NCBI GenBank assembly: GCA_022749755.1
Contig: CM040441.1
Coordinates: 18,167,475-18,231,474, forward strand
Length of the DNA: 64,000 bases
Origin: Azadirachta indica
Taxonomy: Eukaryota; Streptophyta; Magnoliopsida; Sapindales; Meliaceae
Direction: 5' to 3'
The notes beneath the pieces were generated by a model. The model made no database searches, was not told the origin of the DNA, and saw nothing but the letters and a program-made list of their open reading frames with translations. Both the position numbers and the translations under genes were made by a program. This document shows positions 23,480-35,972 of this stretch, one piece after another (the first letter of the stretch is position 1; every line of letters starts with the position of its first letter).

Positions 23480-24868
23480 TCGTGTGAGATTTAAGTCGAG
23501 ATTTAACTCATCTATCTTAAAACATGTAACAGCGATTGGTGTAGGCTATCATTAACATGCCAAGAACGCATTAGATGTTATGAAAATAAGAAAACATTGC
23601 ATTAACAGTCAAATTGATGCGGTTATCATGTTAAAGCAATTCATTTATATGAGAAGCATCAAGATAAGGGATTAGTGTGGTTCTCAAACTTTACATCAAT
23701 GTGCTTTTTAATTGAATAATAGAGGTTGTAATTTAATCCTTGGATTAGTTGGTCCTTAGATTTGCATTAATGCATTACTCATTCAAAGTCTAGACTACCA
23801 TTCCCAAATCATTGAAGCAAGTTCAAAGTCCAAGTTAACATTTCTAAATCATTAAAACATGTAAGGATTAAAGTTACAAGTCCTAAATTATTCATTTAAG
23901 GAACACGAATCACTAGGCATAATATAAATGATTATCACTTCATCAAATTCTAATCATTTAAAATCAACAATACTCATAAATACATACAATCAAGGTTTCA
24001 TCTTTTCACCATAATTAAGAAGTTTAGCTATTTAAATATAAGATTAGAAAATGAAAATCACAAGTAAAAGACATGAGAAAGAAAAATAGAACCAAATAGT
24101 CTTTAATCTCCACCCTTAAACTGGTGATCCTTCTTGTAAACGGCAAAGCCTTCTTCCCAAAATCCTTCTCAATCTTCTCCAATTTGTCAAAAACCCAAGT
24201 TTCCTCTTATATAAGGGTGGCTAAGCTTAGTAAAATATGAAAACTTAGGAAATACTAAAATTTAGCCATCTAAGAAAGATTTAAGGGCCAAAATTAATTT
24301 AAAAAATGTCACTAGGCTAACAAAATGGCGTTGGTGCACAAGATTTGGTGCGACTATATAGAAAGGGTAGTAAGTGTGGTGCGGCTTGTGCCTTGGCGGT
24401 GCGAGCGCCCCACACTTTTTGCCTTACTTCTTGGCGTAGGGAAAAACAAAAGGCAGGGTGCGCGGCCGTGCCATAGCTACTACCATAACATATCAAATTG
24501 ACACTTTGGATGTTTAGTTTCCTAATGTAATAAACGGAATGTGATTTTGAGTTTTGTAAATAAAGGTATGACTATTGTAGTACTGCAAACTTAACATGTT
24601 TATTTCTGGTCTTTTTGCTTGATGTTGACGAAGAGGCTTGTAGATGCACGCTTATGCTTGTTTTCGTATCTTTTCATCGAAATATTTTAATAAAATGCTT
24701 GATTTTCCCTTAATTAAGCTTAATTATTAACTTTTGCTTCGTAATACCTACAAAACACAAAACTTAAGCATTCCTAACACCTAAAATTAAATGATCCAAA
24801 CAAACGAGAACTAACACCCAAGATTAAAGAATATAAGACATAAAGATATGTGAATTAATGAATATATC
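23480..24868 (-). repeat. LTR-like repeat in the spacer between the duplication copies
   Basis: Read on the minus strand it begins TGATATATTCATTAATTC near 24868. It has a TATA-like CTTATATAAGAGG near 24215 and a GC-rich segment (GTGCGCGGCCGTGCC in plus orientation, at about 24460) like that in the solo LTR of copy A. These suggest a second solo LTR or LTR fragment of a Ty3/gypsy family. The distal end and target duplication are not certain. The 300 bp to the left (23176-23480) contain nothing recognisable. Confidence 0.35.
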
Positions 24869-26229
24869 ACCAACAACAATCGAAGCAAAGATGATAGTAA
24901 GTTGTAGCAATCAACCATATAACAGCAATAGTTTACCACAATGCCAGCATAGTAGTTAAGCAATTGTAGCAAAATCAACTTGTAAGTCAAAAAGTAGGAT
25001 TTATCTTCCATATAAGGCCATGAAGCTCTTTTAAAAGTTCCTTTATGACGCATACCTGCAAAAATTTTTGGATTCCACCAACGAATGGTGAAAAAGACTA
25101 ACCATAAGAAGAAAACTATTATGTTAGATGTGAAACTACATTACCAAAATAGAAGATAAACTTTGTCTCTCTTTTAGTTGCTTATACCATTCTTTTTTAT
25201 TTGTAAATAATAGAACTCATATAGTCAATAAATACAGCATTAAAATTTCATATTAATTAGGGTTCTCTAATTGCTCCAAGCTCAATCATAAATTCATAAT
25301 CCAGTTCATGAGAATTCACAAATCTCTTTTTTAATACATGTTACAAGTTACTCTATTTAAAATAACCCAGCTTAATGGTTCATTACTTACAAAAGTATGA
25401 GCATTTTGTGCAGTTCTAATGAAGGCTGATCCCACCAAAAGTGATAGAGTTGTGCTGGCTCTATATTGCCAAATTAATAAGATTCATAAAGCTTAACATT
25501 CCGAACACCTTTCATTTCTTGTTTGAGATAAAGTAAATAGTAGTTAACAAAATAAGAAAAAAAAAGTGTCAACATTCTCACTTATAAGGTATTACGTTAC
25601 TGTATATTATGTTTAACTGTAGTGGGTCTTAAAGACCTTTTGTAGGCCACAAGTGCAATAACGAAAAAGGTTGATCAAGTATTTCAGGATCAACAATGCA
25701 GTAATTTTGAGTTAATACCTAGTAATGTAACTTTCCCACGAAAGATTTTAATTGCTTCTACAGTTTTATAAGCATCATCTATACGTATTGCAATCCCTAA
25801 AGACAAAGAAGTATATCTTCTATTTGTCTATTAAAAAAGATTAACATAATGCAAAACAAATATACCAATACCATGAAAAATAGTGAGCATAAACTAACTA
25901 ACAAAGAAACTTCCTTTTTCTATTTCTTATATTAAAAATAAATAAGAAAATAAGCAACAGATGCATGAACTAACACGTTCAATGGAACATATGTAAATTA
26001 ACTAAAATGGTAAATTAAAACATATAGCATGAAAATTAATAAGCTAGCACTAAAGTAAATAATTAAGTTGAATAAAAATTTAAGATTTCAACAGTAATGA
26101 AATTATGTCAACTATTAACAACAAAATATATGTACTATTAAAATAAAGTTATTAGATCAACAAAAAAAATATTTTAATGCGTTCTTACTTTAATAACTTG
26201 ATTATTACTAACAAAATACCCAATTTATT

Positions 26230-29200
26230 GTGCATTTTGGTCAAACAAATCAAATTTTGCTTAAGAGAGTGAAATCTTAACAGTTAAAATTCTAACCCTA
26301 GTTTTCAATTTTGAATCAAAATCTTAATTTGAAAAGATAATTTAAAAAATAAGCAATAAGAAGAAGAGTACTTAATGTAGGAAGAAATGCTTAACTTTGT
26401 TCATTTATTAGCAAATGTAAGAATAGTACTTATTAAAGGCATGTTTTGTTGATTTAATTTTAAAAAAAATAAAGTTGCATTTCTCAAAATAGATGACTTG
26501 TAGACAATTTATTGTGACATGAAGCTCAAATTATTAACTATTTGGATTAATCTTTTCAATTATCTCCAAAGGATCAATTTTTCTTGCTGACAATTTGTTA
26601 TAGTCCTTTGTTGAAAAACTATCATTAATCAAAATTATTCATACGTAATCTCCCATTACTAAACAAACTTAATATTCAAAAGATTTGAATCTAATAACTT
26701 AATTATGCATAATAGTCAACAAAGAAGAACAACATTAAGTGCATATGTCACTCTATTTTATTTTTCGAAAAATGTGTTTAAGTAAAAGTGAACTCTTATA
26801 AATATACTGACCGCTCTGCATGTTTGAAAATTTTAATTTAAGTGTTGAGGTGTTTTAGAGTTGTGTGATCAAAATATAAAATGATTCTTTATAAACCGAG
26901 TAGTAGAATCAATATTTTGCATCATTTAACTTACTAGTGCAATAAGACACTAGTTGAACCTATTAACTAAAAACAACTACAATAAGTTCCATAAATGTAT
27001 AGATCAAGAGTAAGGGAAAACATTTGTTTATACAAGAATTGGAGTAATTATTAACTTTAATTTAATCGATTCAAAGGTTATCATATTTGTTTCTATCCAA
27101 GTGAAATATCTAACTTTTATACTATTTGTAATTTGGAGCCATAATAGTGCCAAAATAAGGAATAAAACAATATAAAAAGATATTAGCTAATAAAAACTTT
27201 GTACAACAAATAAAGAACTCGGTTAGGGTAATCTCATGGTAGCATTTGCTTTTGAATCATCATTTGTTTTGCTATCCTTTGTCACAATATATCATAAAAA
27301 TAACACTCTATCAATTAGGAAGATACATTTTTCACTACAATTCATATGCAAACTTCTGTTTAACTTTATAAGGACCTATAGATATTACACACAAGATTCT
27401 TTGTTATCACTATAGACTAAAATATCATTAAACAAACGACAAACTTTCTAATAAAATGAGCAAAATACTTGATTTATCACATTAATAAAGGCACTTGGGC
27501 CATTAGAAAGCCTAAATCTTACCATTAACCATGTACTCATTCAGTTTTTCCCTTGTTTTGAAGTGTTTTCTACTCATCATCTGGTTGATCATGAATTTCA
27601 TATCATATTTTTTTAATAGCCTTGTTGTCGAAGCACATTTTCTATGTATTGTCTTTCTTGAGTGTTAATAATGTCAATATTACAAAAAGGTTAAGGCTTT
27701 TATAAATAAATCCTTCACTAGCAACTATTCTACCTAACGCCTTAACTTTTTATGTTCTCTTAGGCTCATATTATAATGTGATATAATAAGAACAGTTACT
27801 CTAGGAACTAAATCTATCTTGTGCTGGATGTTCCTAAGATAGGTAATCTATTAAGCAACTTTGTTGGAAATGAATCTTGAAATTCTTTTATTAATAGTCT
27901 AATTTTACTAGTAGAATAATCTTAACTATTCGTCTCTCACTAACACAAATATTATCTTAGTTTCACTTATTGTATGCTTTAACAAACTTTTTTGAGTTCA
28001 ACAAGTTAGAATAACTAAACATTGGTTTTGGAGTAGATTATTTACTAAGGACAAAAAGAATTTTGGTGTTACCAAACATAAAATTAAATGTAGTTTTCTT
28101 ATCATCGTGAAGTATTTCTCTATTATACTTCTAAGCCTAAACTAATTGTAAATGATGAGCATCTATTGTCAATACATCACTATACCTGATCTATATAGCT
28201 TTTCCTAATTGGTAAAGAAAAAAGACAACATTCAAAAACTATAACCTTACTTTCTTTCTTTAGCCAAGACAATTTATATAGGTTTTGATGAGTTTGATTT
28301 TGAATAACAATTTCATTACTTCTCAAGAAACTAGATTCTCTCAGCTTTGTGAATCATTAACCCATTTGACACATATTTCCTCAATTGTCCAAATCGTCTA
28401 AAAAATTTTAGGTCGTAAACATTGATTTCTATCTTAGCTTAATGATTTAAGACAAGTTATTTTGATTACCAATGTTGCTCCAATATCACCATAGACAAAT
28501 TCTTTAGTTGGTTGTTGATCTTATACTATATCATAATAGGTTTTTTTATATAGTATTCCTTTTATTGCTCTTGTGTCATCTCTTTATTTTCTACGTGTAA
28601 CCTTTTCCTATACTTGATTTTCATACATGTGGTGCCTTATTTCTCTATACATAAAAGGAACTTATGTGCTAAAAGTTAGAGCTTTATTAGCTTAACAAAC
28701 TCCTATTACTTTTCATGGTGTAGCCATAGACTTGTTCATCATTTGTTTACAAATTGTTTTAGAAACCTAATTCACTTGTCCTTTGGGTTGTACATATATA
28801 TTTCAGTTAATGTTTAAGAGATTTGGAGGAAATTAGTCGTAAAAGTGGCTGAAAGATTTTTCAAATAATGATAAAGGAATGAAATTGTTTAGTAGTGTTT
28901 TGCTGTGTGGTAAAAGAATGTGGATTATGTTGCTAGTACGGAAGCATTGAAGATGAAAATACTATTTTATCAACTGATAATGAAGAAAACTATTGTGGTG
29001 TGTGACTAACTAGTTCATAGCTAGAATTTAATATGTCTAACTTTTAGATATAGGTTTGGGTTTTGTAGTATTTTGTTAGGAGTGTCAAAAAAAATTGATG
29101 GAATGTGTTTATAAATAGTAGTAATATCAAATATTATTTTGGCTCTAATACTAAAAACTGATATAAGGAAGAGAGCCCCAATTATATTAATTTGTTAGTA

Positions 29201-29380
29201 CATGTTAGAATAAAACTTATTAAAAACCATGTTTTGTTGAATCAATTTGAATATTAAAGCAAAGCATGAAAAATTTGTAGGGCTTAAAGTAAATGAGCTT
29301 ATTTTACATTAGGTTGTATGGTGCTATTGATAGTAATGTAGAAGATAACGAAATAAACAATTCTAAGCTAATGGCGTAAT
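26230..29380 (-). pseudogene. Decayed Ty3/gypsy gag-pol, copy B
   Basis: The counterpart of the minus-strand pol remnant in copy A, without the solo LTR. The protease-side DQQPTKEFVYGDIGATLVI lies at about 28.47-28.53 kb. The pre-RT and RT regions lie at about 27.5-28.2 kb, and the post-RT region near 27.05 kb. There are many stops and frameshifts. Its presence in both copies at matching places shows that this insertion predates the duplication. Confidence 0.65.
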
Positions 29381-30455
29381 TTGAAAATTGAATTAAAAAT
29401 AATCCTATTACTTAACTTGATCCCATTTGACTAGGTGTTAGATTGACAAATCATCAATTGAATATGTGTCATTTTCCTCTACGTTTCTCACACCCTCACT
29501 AGTTGCTTAAGCTACCTCATCTATTTGTCATCTCTTTGGTTGAGTTGCTCACTCCTAAGCTATCATCGATCTTCTAGTCTAACCAACCACAATCACCATA
29601 AGGCCATCACTTGCTAATTAGAGATCATTTGAAATGAGGTAAGATTTTGCCAACCAACTTATTTGAAATTTCTCGAATAAGGTAAAATATATTTTTTTAG
29701 TAAAAGAGTTTTAGACTTTTACTTTTGATTTACACCAAATAGTGACTTATTAGGGTTTATTATTTTGGTATGGTAAAATTATAAGCCTATTTGTTTTTTG
29801 ATGTGAAGTTTAATTAAAATTATTCAGATATTTAAGAGATGTTTGTTTTTAACTTATATTTAAAAAATTGTTAAAAATATTTGAATGTAATTAAATTAAA
29901 AATTTTAACTTAAATCTGAATAACTAAATATCTAAATAAATTAACATTTTATTTGTCAATAATGCCTTTAATTTATTATGTAACATTTACATATGTTAAC
30001 AATATAGTATGTCGGTTTTAGATTTTTAAGGTCATATATGTCAATATGTCAATTTTAAATTCTTTTTTTTTGTAAAAACAAACAACCTAATATTCATATG
30101 CAAATATTTAAAGTAAAAAGAAAAAAGAACATATCAATCAGATTCAAATTTTAGTTAAATTTATAGTTCAACTATGTTCAGACTTTAAATAAAAAAAATA
30201 ATACTACCTATGAGTGTAAAAGAAGGGAGTAAGTTATGCTTGAACTCATTTTTGTGGATTAACCATTTTCCCTCCTAATATGAAATGGACTTATGAAAAG
30301 GCATTTTTACGCTTATAATTTCAACAAATTTGTATAAAAATTTTCATAAATGCCTTTTAACATAAACATATTTACATAAGTGCATTTCCTTTGTTTCATT
30401 TTTTATTTTTTCTTTGATTGAGATTTACAAAAATCTTCACAACAAAACTACTTTA
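29366..30455. repeat. 1.1 kb block present only in copy B
   Basis: Copy A passes directly from CTAAGCTAATGG to a TTTAATCTTACCC block near 16200-16255, whereas copy B has about 1.09 kb between the same landmarks. The block includes a member of the dispersed MITE-like family (29832-30110), with GTTTGTTTTTA near one end and TAAAAACAAAC near the other. No gene is seen. Confidence 0.5.
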
Positions 30456-31924
30456 ATCTTACCCAAAATGAAAACAAGAAAAAACTAAAATATTAATAAT
30501 TTAAACTCAAATAATTGCTTTGATTTTTTTAAAAAAAAACCTTGCAAATATGAAACACATAAACTGTATAAAAGTCCAATTTATTGAGAGTTTATTTAAC
30601 AGAAATATCATTCTTTGTAAACAAAATCAAACTTGTTTATTTTAGAATTCTCTAATAATCTTCAAGAACCTAACTATCATCGCAACAATTGGGATCCATA
30701 AAATTAGACAATCATTGGAATAAATGCAAATCAATAATCAATTCATAGTTTGACAATGTTACCCATTAAATAAATTTCAATATCTCCCAAAAAAATATTA
30801 AAAAATTTTAAATATTATGAAAATTTAAGATTTTCATAGTGATAAGATTATATCATATATTAATAAAAAAAATAGCTATTATTAAAATAAAGTTATTAGA
30901 TCAACAAAAAATATAATTTTAATGCGTTGTTACTTTAATAGCCTGATTATTGCTAACAAAATACTCAATTCATGGTCAACTTTGATCAAACAATCGAATA
31001 TTTGCTTAAGAGAGTGATATCTACTTTACGTGGTGGGAAATGAGTAAGAATATGAAGTAACGAAGGCCACAAGAGTGGTCCAAGTCAATTATTGTATTCA
31101 ATATAAAGAAGTATTTTCTTGTCATTATTTTATTTAATATAAATGATACCTTTATACCATTAAAAATTAACATCTTAATATATAAGAACATAATTCTCAT
31201 TCTAAATAAAGAAGAATTGACAAAGTAGCAGCTATCAAATAAGTTTATTATTATATAAGAGTATAATCTTTGTTTTAAATAAATTGACATCTTAATATAT
31301 ATTTTTGAAAAACTCTCAAAATAATCGTAGTCAAATTTTAGGGACTAATAAATAATTTTTTATATATCGTAATACTTTGATATTATAACAAAAATTAGGT
31401 AGGTAATAACAATCCTATCAAAAAGTTAAGGCTAGTATTGAAAATTAAATATATAAACTTTTAACGAAGAGTGATGTTATTGTTACCTCTGCAAAATTCT
31501 TATAAAACCTTTTTTTTTTCTTTATTACTTTATTAAAATATATTAAAATTAAAAATTCAATAATACCCCCAATTGTTTCAGAAATTTTTATTATTTGGAT
31601 AAAAATTAATTAACTAATTTTTTTTTTCAAAATATGCTTAATTATAATTAAGAGTTTTCTATAAATTTTATATTGTGGTAGAAAACTTCTTTATTCATTA
31701 TCAACTATCTCTTCTTCTATTATTATTATTTGTTTTATCAATATAAAACTATGATTAATTTGTTGCAAAAATAAAGATTAAAAATTTCTTTAATTTAGGG
31801 TTAAAAAAATATTGTGTAAGTGAAAGTTAAAAGTTAGTAGAGTACTAACAAATTATTGTATAATAACTGGTATATAATTTAACATTAGAAAAATTATAAT
31901 AAATAAGAGTTGAGAGTTAGGGTC

Positions 31925-32235
31925 AGTTTATTTTTTTAGCTGAAATTTAAATATAATTATCTAAATGTATAAAAATTATTTATTTTCTAATTTATATTTA
32001 AATATTTTTTAAAAACATTTGAATATAACTGAGTTAAAAAATTTGACTTAAATATCAATAATTAAACATCGAATACTTTAAACATTTTATTTATTAATAA
32101 TATTATTTAATATTTATATATGTCAATAATTTAAAATATTAGTTTAAAATTTTTCAAAATATATGTTTCAATATATCAATTTCAAAATTTTTAGTTTTTA
32201 AATCAAACGTCTTAACGTTTATTTAGATATTTAAA
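31925..32235. repeat. Dispersed MITE-like repeat, member in copy B upstream of the UGT pseudogene
   Basis: The direct counterpart of the block at 17742-18056, ending close to the promoter of the UGT pseudogene. Confidence 0.5.
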
Positions 32236-32397
32236 ATAAAAAAAGAAACATATACATGTATCACCCCAAACGTCATCCTTCTCTTCCCATCCCTTATTTA
32301 AACCCTTTTCCGGTAATCCAATACTATAGGCAAGCAAATTGTAAGCCAGGGAAATCTCTCCTCCTAACCAAACAACCGTCCTGAGCCTACCAATCCG

Positions 32398-33799
32398 ATG
32401 ACGCAGCCCCATCTTCTGGTCGTAACGTTTCCCGCTCAGGGCAGCTTAAACCCTGCGCTTCAGTTCGGAAAGAGTCTTGTGCGCGCAGGAGCACGCGTCA
32501 CGTTTGCTACCTGTGTCTCTGCTTTCCGCCGCATGACCAAAAGCCCTACTCCAGACGGCTTGTCATTCGCTGCCTTCTCTGACGGTTACGACGACGGATT
32601 CGATTCTAGCAAAGATGACCTTCGAGACTATATGTCTGAGATCAAGCGTCGTGGCTCCGAAACCTTAGCTGAGCTCGTCAGGGCTAGTGAAAACGAGGGT
32701 CGACCGTTTACTTGCTTGGTTTACACTCTCCTCTGCCTTGGGTCGGGGAGTTGGCGCGTGATTTGCACCTTCCTTCCGCCCTTCTTTGGCTTCAACCGGC
32801 TCTGATTTTCGATATCTATTATTATTACTTCCACGGTTATGGCGATTATATCAAAGAGGAGGTTAATGAAGCTTCGTGCTTGATAGAGTTACCAGGGCTA
32901 CCACCACTTAGCCGCCGTGATCTTCCTTCTTTCTTTCTCCCTGGAACTCCGGACAGTTACTCCACTATAATTGGAATGTTTAAGGAACAAATGGAGAGAG
33001 TTGTTGAAGAAAGCAACCCGAGAATTCTTGTCAACACGTTCGATACGTTAGAGCGTGAGACCTTAACAGCCATTGATAAGTTCAATATGATCGCCGTAGG
33101 ACCGTTGATTCCGTCGGCGTTTTCGGATGGAAAAGATCCTCGGATACTTCCTTCGGATGCGATCTTTTCAAGAGTTCCGAGGACTACATGGAATGGCTGA
33201 ACTCAAAGCCCAAGTCATCTGTTATCTACGTATCATTCGGAAGCTTATGCGTCTTGGCAAAGCAACAAATGGAGGAAATTGCGAAAGGGTTACTAGACAG
33301 CGGGCATCCATTCTTATGGGTGATAAGAGAAAAAGAGAAACAGAAGGAGAAGGAAGACAATGAACTGATCAACTACAGAGAAGAGCTTAACGAGAAGGGA
33401 ATGATAGTCCCCTGGTGCTCTCAAGTGCAAGTCCTGTCTCACGCATCAGTGGGATGTTTCATAACTCATTGCGGGTGGAATTCAACGGTGGAAAGCCTGG
33501 CTTCAGGGGTACCAGTAGTGGCGTTTCCTCAGTGGACAGATCAAGGAACAAACGCAAAAATCATTGAAGATATATCCAGAACTGGTGTAAGAGTGAAGGC
33601 CAATGAGAAAGGAATCGTACAGAGTGACGAGATTAAGAGGTGTTTAGAGTCGGTGATGGGGGAAGGAGAGAAAAGGGAAGAGTTGAGAGGAACTGTCAAG
33701 AAATGGAAGGATTTCGCAATGGAAGCAACCAGACAAGGTGGGTCCTCGGATAAGAATCTCAAGGCTTTTGTTGATGAGGTTGCAGGATTTTGTGGCTAG
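32398..33799 (+). pseudogene. UGT75-type UDP-glycosyltransferase pseudogene
   Basis: Nearly identical over its whole length to the intact gene at 18474-19877, but two bases shorter. Single-base deletions at about 32731 (CTCCTTCTG to CTCCTCTG) and about 33139 (GATCCCTCGG to GATCCTCGG) split it into three frames: 32398-about 32730, about 32731-33139 and about 33140-33799. Independently of the frameshifts, codon 16 (32443-32445) is AGC (Ser) instead of CAC (His), so the catalytic base of GHLNP is gone. The PSPG box in the last frame is intact (HCGWNS...WTDQ). The proximal promoter (TATTTAAA at 32295) is kept, but about 260 bp of sequence further upstream in copy A is missing. It may still be transcribed. 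Confidence 0.9.
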
Positions 33800-35972
33800 A
33801 TCTTTGTTTTTTTTTTTTTTGGGCTAGGATCTGTTTTGTCGATTGATCAAGTCAAAGAATCGACCGTGTAGTATTGATTAAAGTTGATGAAAATTCTTGT
33901 CATTTATTATTGGAAAAGAAATATGAAGCCTACCAAGAATTCCTACGAACTTTTTATACTTGGGTTAAATCATTATAAAAAATGTTATAATAAAAAAGTT
34001 AGAATTTTTTTAAAAGATTATCGTAAACATGTGATAAGCGTGAAAGGCAGATAAGTGTTGCTGTAGCCAATCACATTAATAAAACGTGTCTTTTTATTCG
34101 AAATTGAAAGCCCACTATGTCCATTTCAATCAGATGGGCCCCCAGCCATATTTCATTTTAACTTTTATTTTTTAAAAAATTTAACTGGTGAGGACAAAAA
34201 AATTTTGCTTGAAAAATGAATCTTTTATCTTACTTATTTTCTCATTTTTATTTATTTATATTATACATTAAACAACAACTAATAAAATCTTATAGTATTT
34301 TCTATAACAAAAGAATTATAATTTTTTTATTAAATATTTGTTCACGTATATATGTTATATTTACTCGTAAAGTAATATTATATAACTATTTCTTTTTATT
34401 TACTGTACAGACTAAAAAATTATACACATAAAATTTAGAATAGATCAGAGTTTAGTGGACAGTATTAAATTAATTTCGCTTATTTTTTACCCAATTTTTT
34501 ATAATGTCACTCTAATTTTACCTCATTTAAGTAAAAGAATCAATGGGTTGCTATCGCCACAATACCAACAATCAATCACTCAATGCTTTCGAAGATAAGT
34601 TGTAATGATAATTTTTATTTTAAATAAGTTTTGAATGATAATAAAAAATTTCTTTTACGAAACACTAAATTTGTCCTTCATTTTTGTCCAAAAGTAGAGA
34701 TGACTTAATATTGTGAATCATATCTCATACTACTCAAATTACTGTTATTTTAAAAATATAAAATATATTTTCAATTTTTTATTTTTATTATTAGTAATAT
34801 AATTAGCTAATTTTAAAATAAAGATATATATAGTATAATTTTATTAATAACGTAATATATAGTATAATTCAAACAAACAAAAAATTGTTTATTAAAAGAA
34901 ATGTCATGAGACAAACACATATAACACCGTATTATAAATAACATCATGCGTGCTTCCTTTGGAATAATAATCTCTTTGAGAATTGCTTCCTCTCGAATAT
35001 CAAACGAAAAGGCTAGATGGGGTTTACCATTAATTAATTAATATTATTGCATGCCAACTAAATAATTAATCTTTTCTACTTTATGGAAATAGTACAAATA
35101 ATAATTAATTTAAGGATTAGTTATAATACTTTAATATTAATTACATATTGATACATAGCCACCTAATAATTGGTGGTAATCAATATTTTCCCTTGATAGA
35201 GACTAAACTTTTGCTAAAACTCTCATAAGATCTTATATATGGATAGATATTGCTCCACGTGAGGGTAGTACTCATATTATGTGAGGTTAGTACTCATATT
35301 ATATATTACAATACAATAATATACAATTATATAATAAATTAGTGCTCGTTTTATTTAATTTTTTATTAATAAAATAATTTTTTAAATATTAAAATCTTTT
35401 TTTAATTTTTTTAATATAATTTGATTGATATTGAAAAGAGGATTTTAAAATTAAAAACAAAAAACTTTTCCTCTATTAAAAGAAGTTTAAATTTTAAGTT
35501 TTTAATGGTAAAACTTTTTGACCTTTTTAAAAGATTAGGTTAATCAAAACAACCTTATTTTATTTTAAATATTTTATATTAATTACTTATAATATAGTAT
35601 TAAAATATTTGTCTATTAAAATAATTATACAATTAAAAATATTATTATATGTGACAACCAAACATTAATGAAATTTTGCAAAAAACTCCATTCACAAAAT
35701 CTACTCGCAAAAAGTCTTCACCGATACTCTCCATCTAAAAAAATTATATCAAATGAACCTTTAGTCATTAGTGCCAATGAACCTATGCTTTTAATGTCAA
35801 GAGTATGTTTGAGTCCTACTAGAATTATCTGTCCATATGAATTCATGCATTCACATTATTTGTATATAAATATTTGGAGTATACACATAATAGTGAATTT
35901 TCAATAGAATTCTAACAATTAATATTGTAATATTAATATTTTAACAACCAAAAAAAGTATTGATATCTTATT

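Noticed and set aside
32398..33799. Treating UGT copy B as a functional gene with introns
   Set aside because: The breaks are single-base deletions relative to the intact copy, not GT-AG introns, and the catalytic His is also lost.
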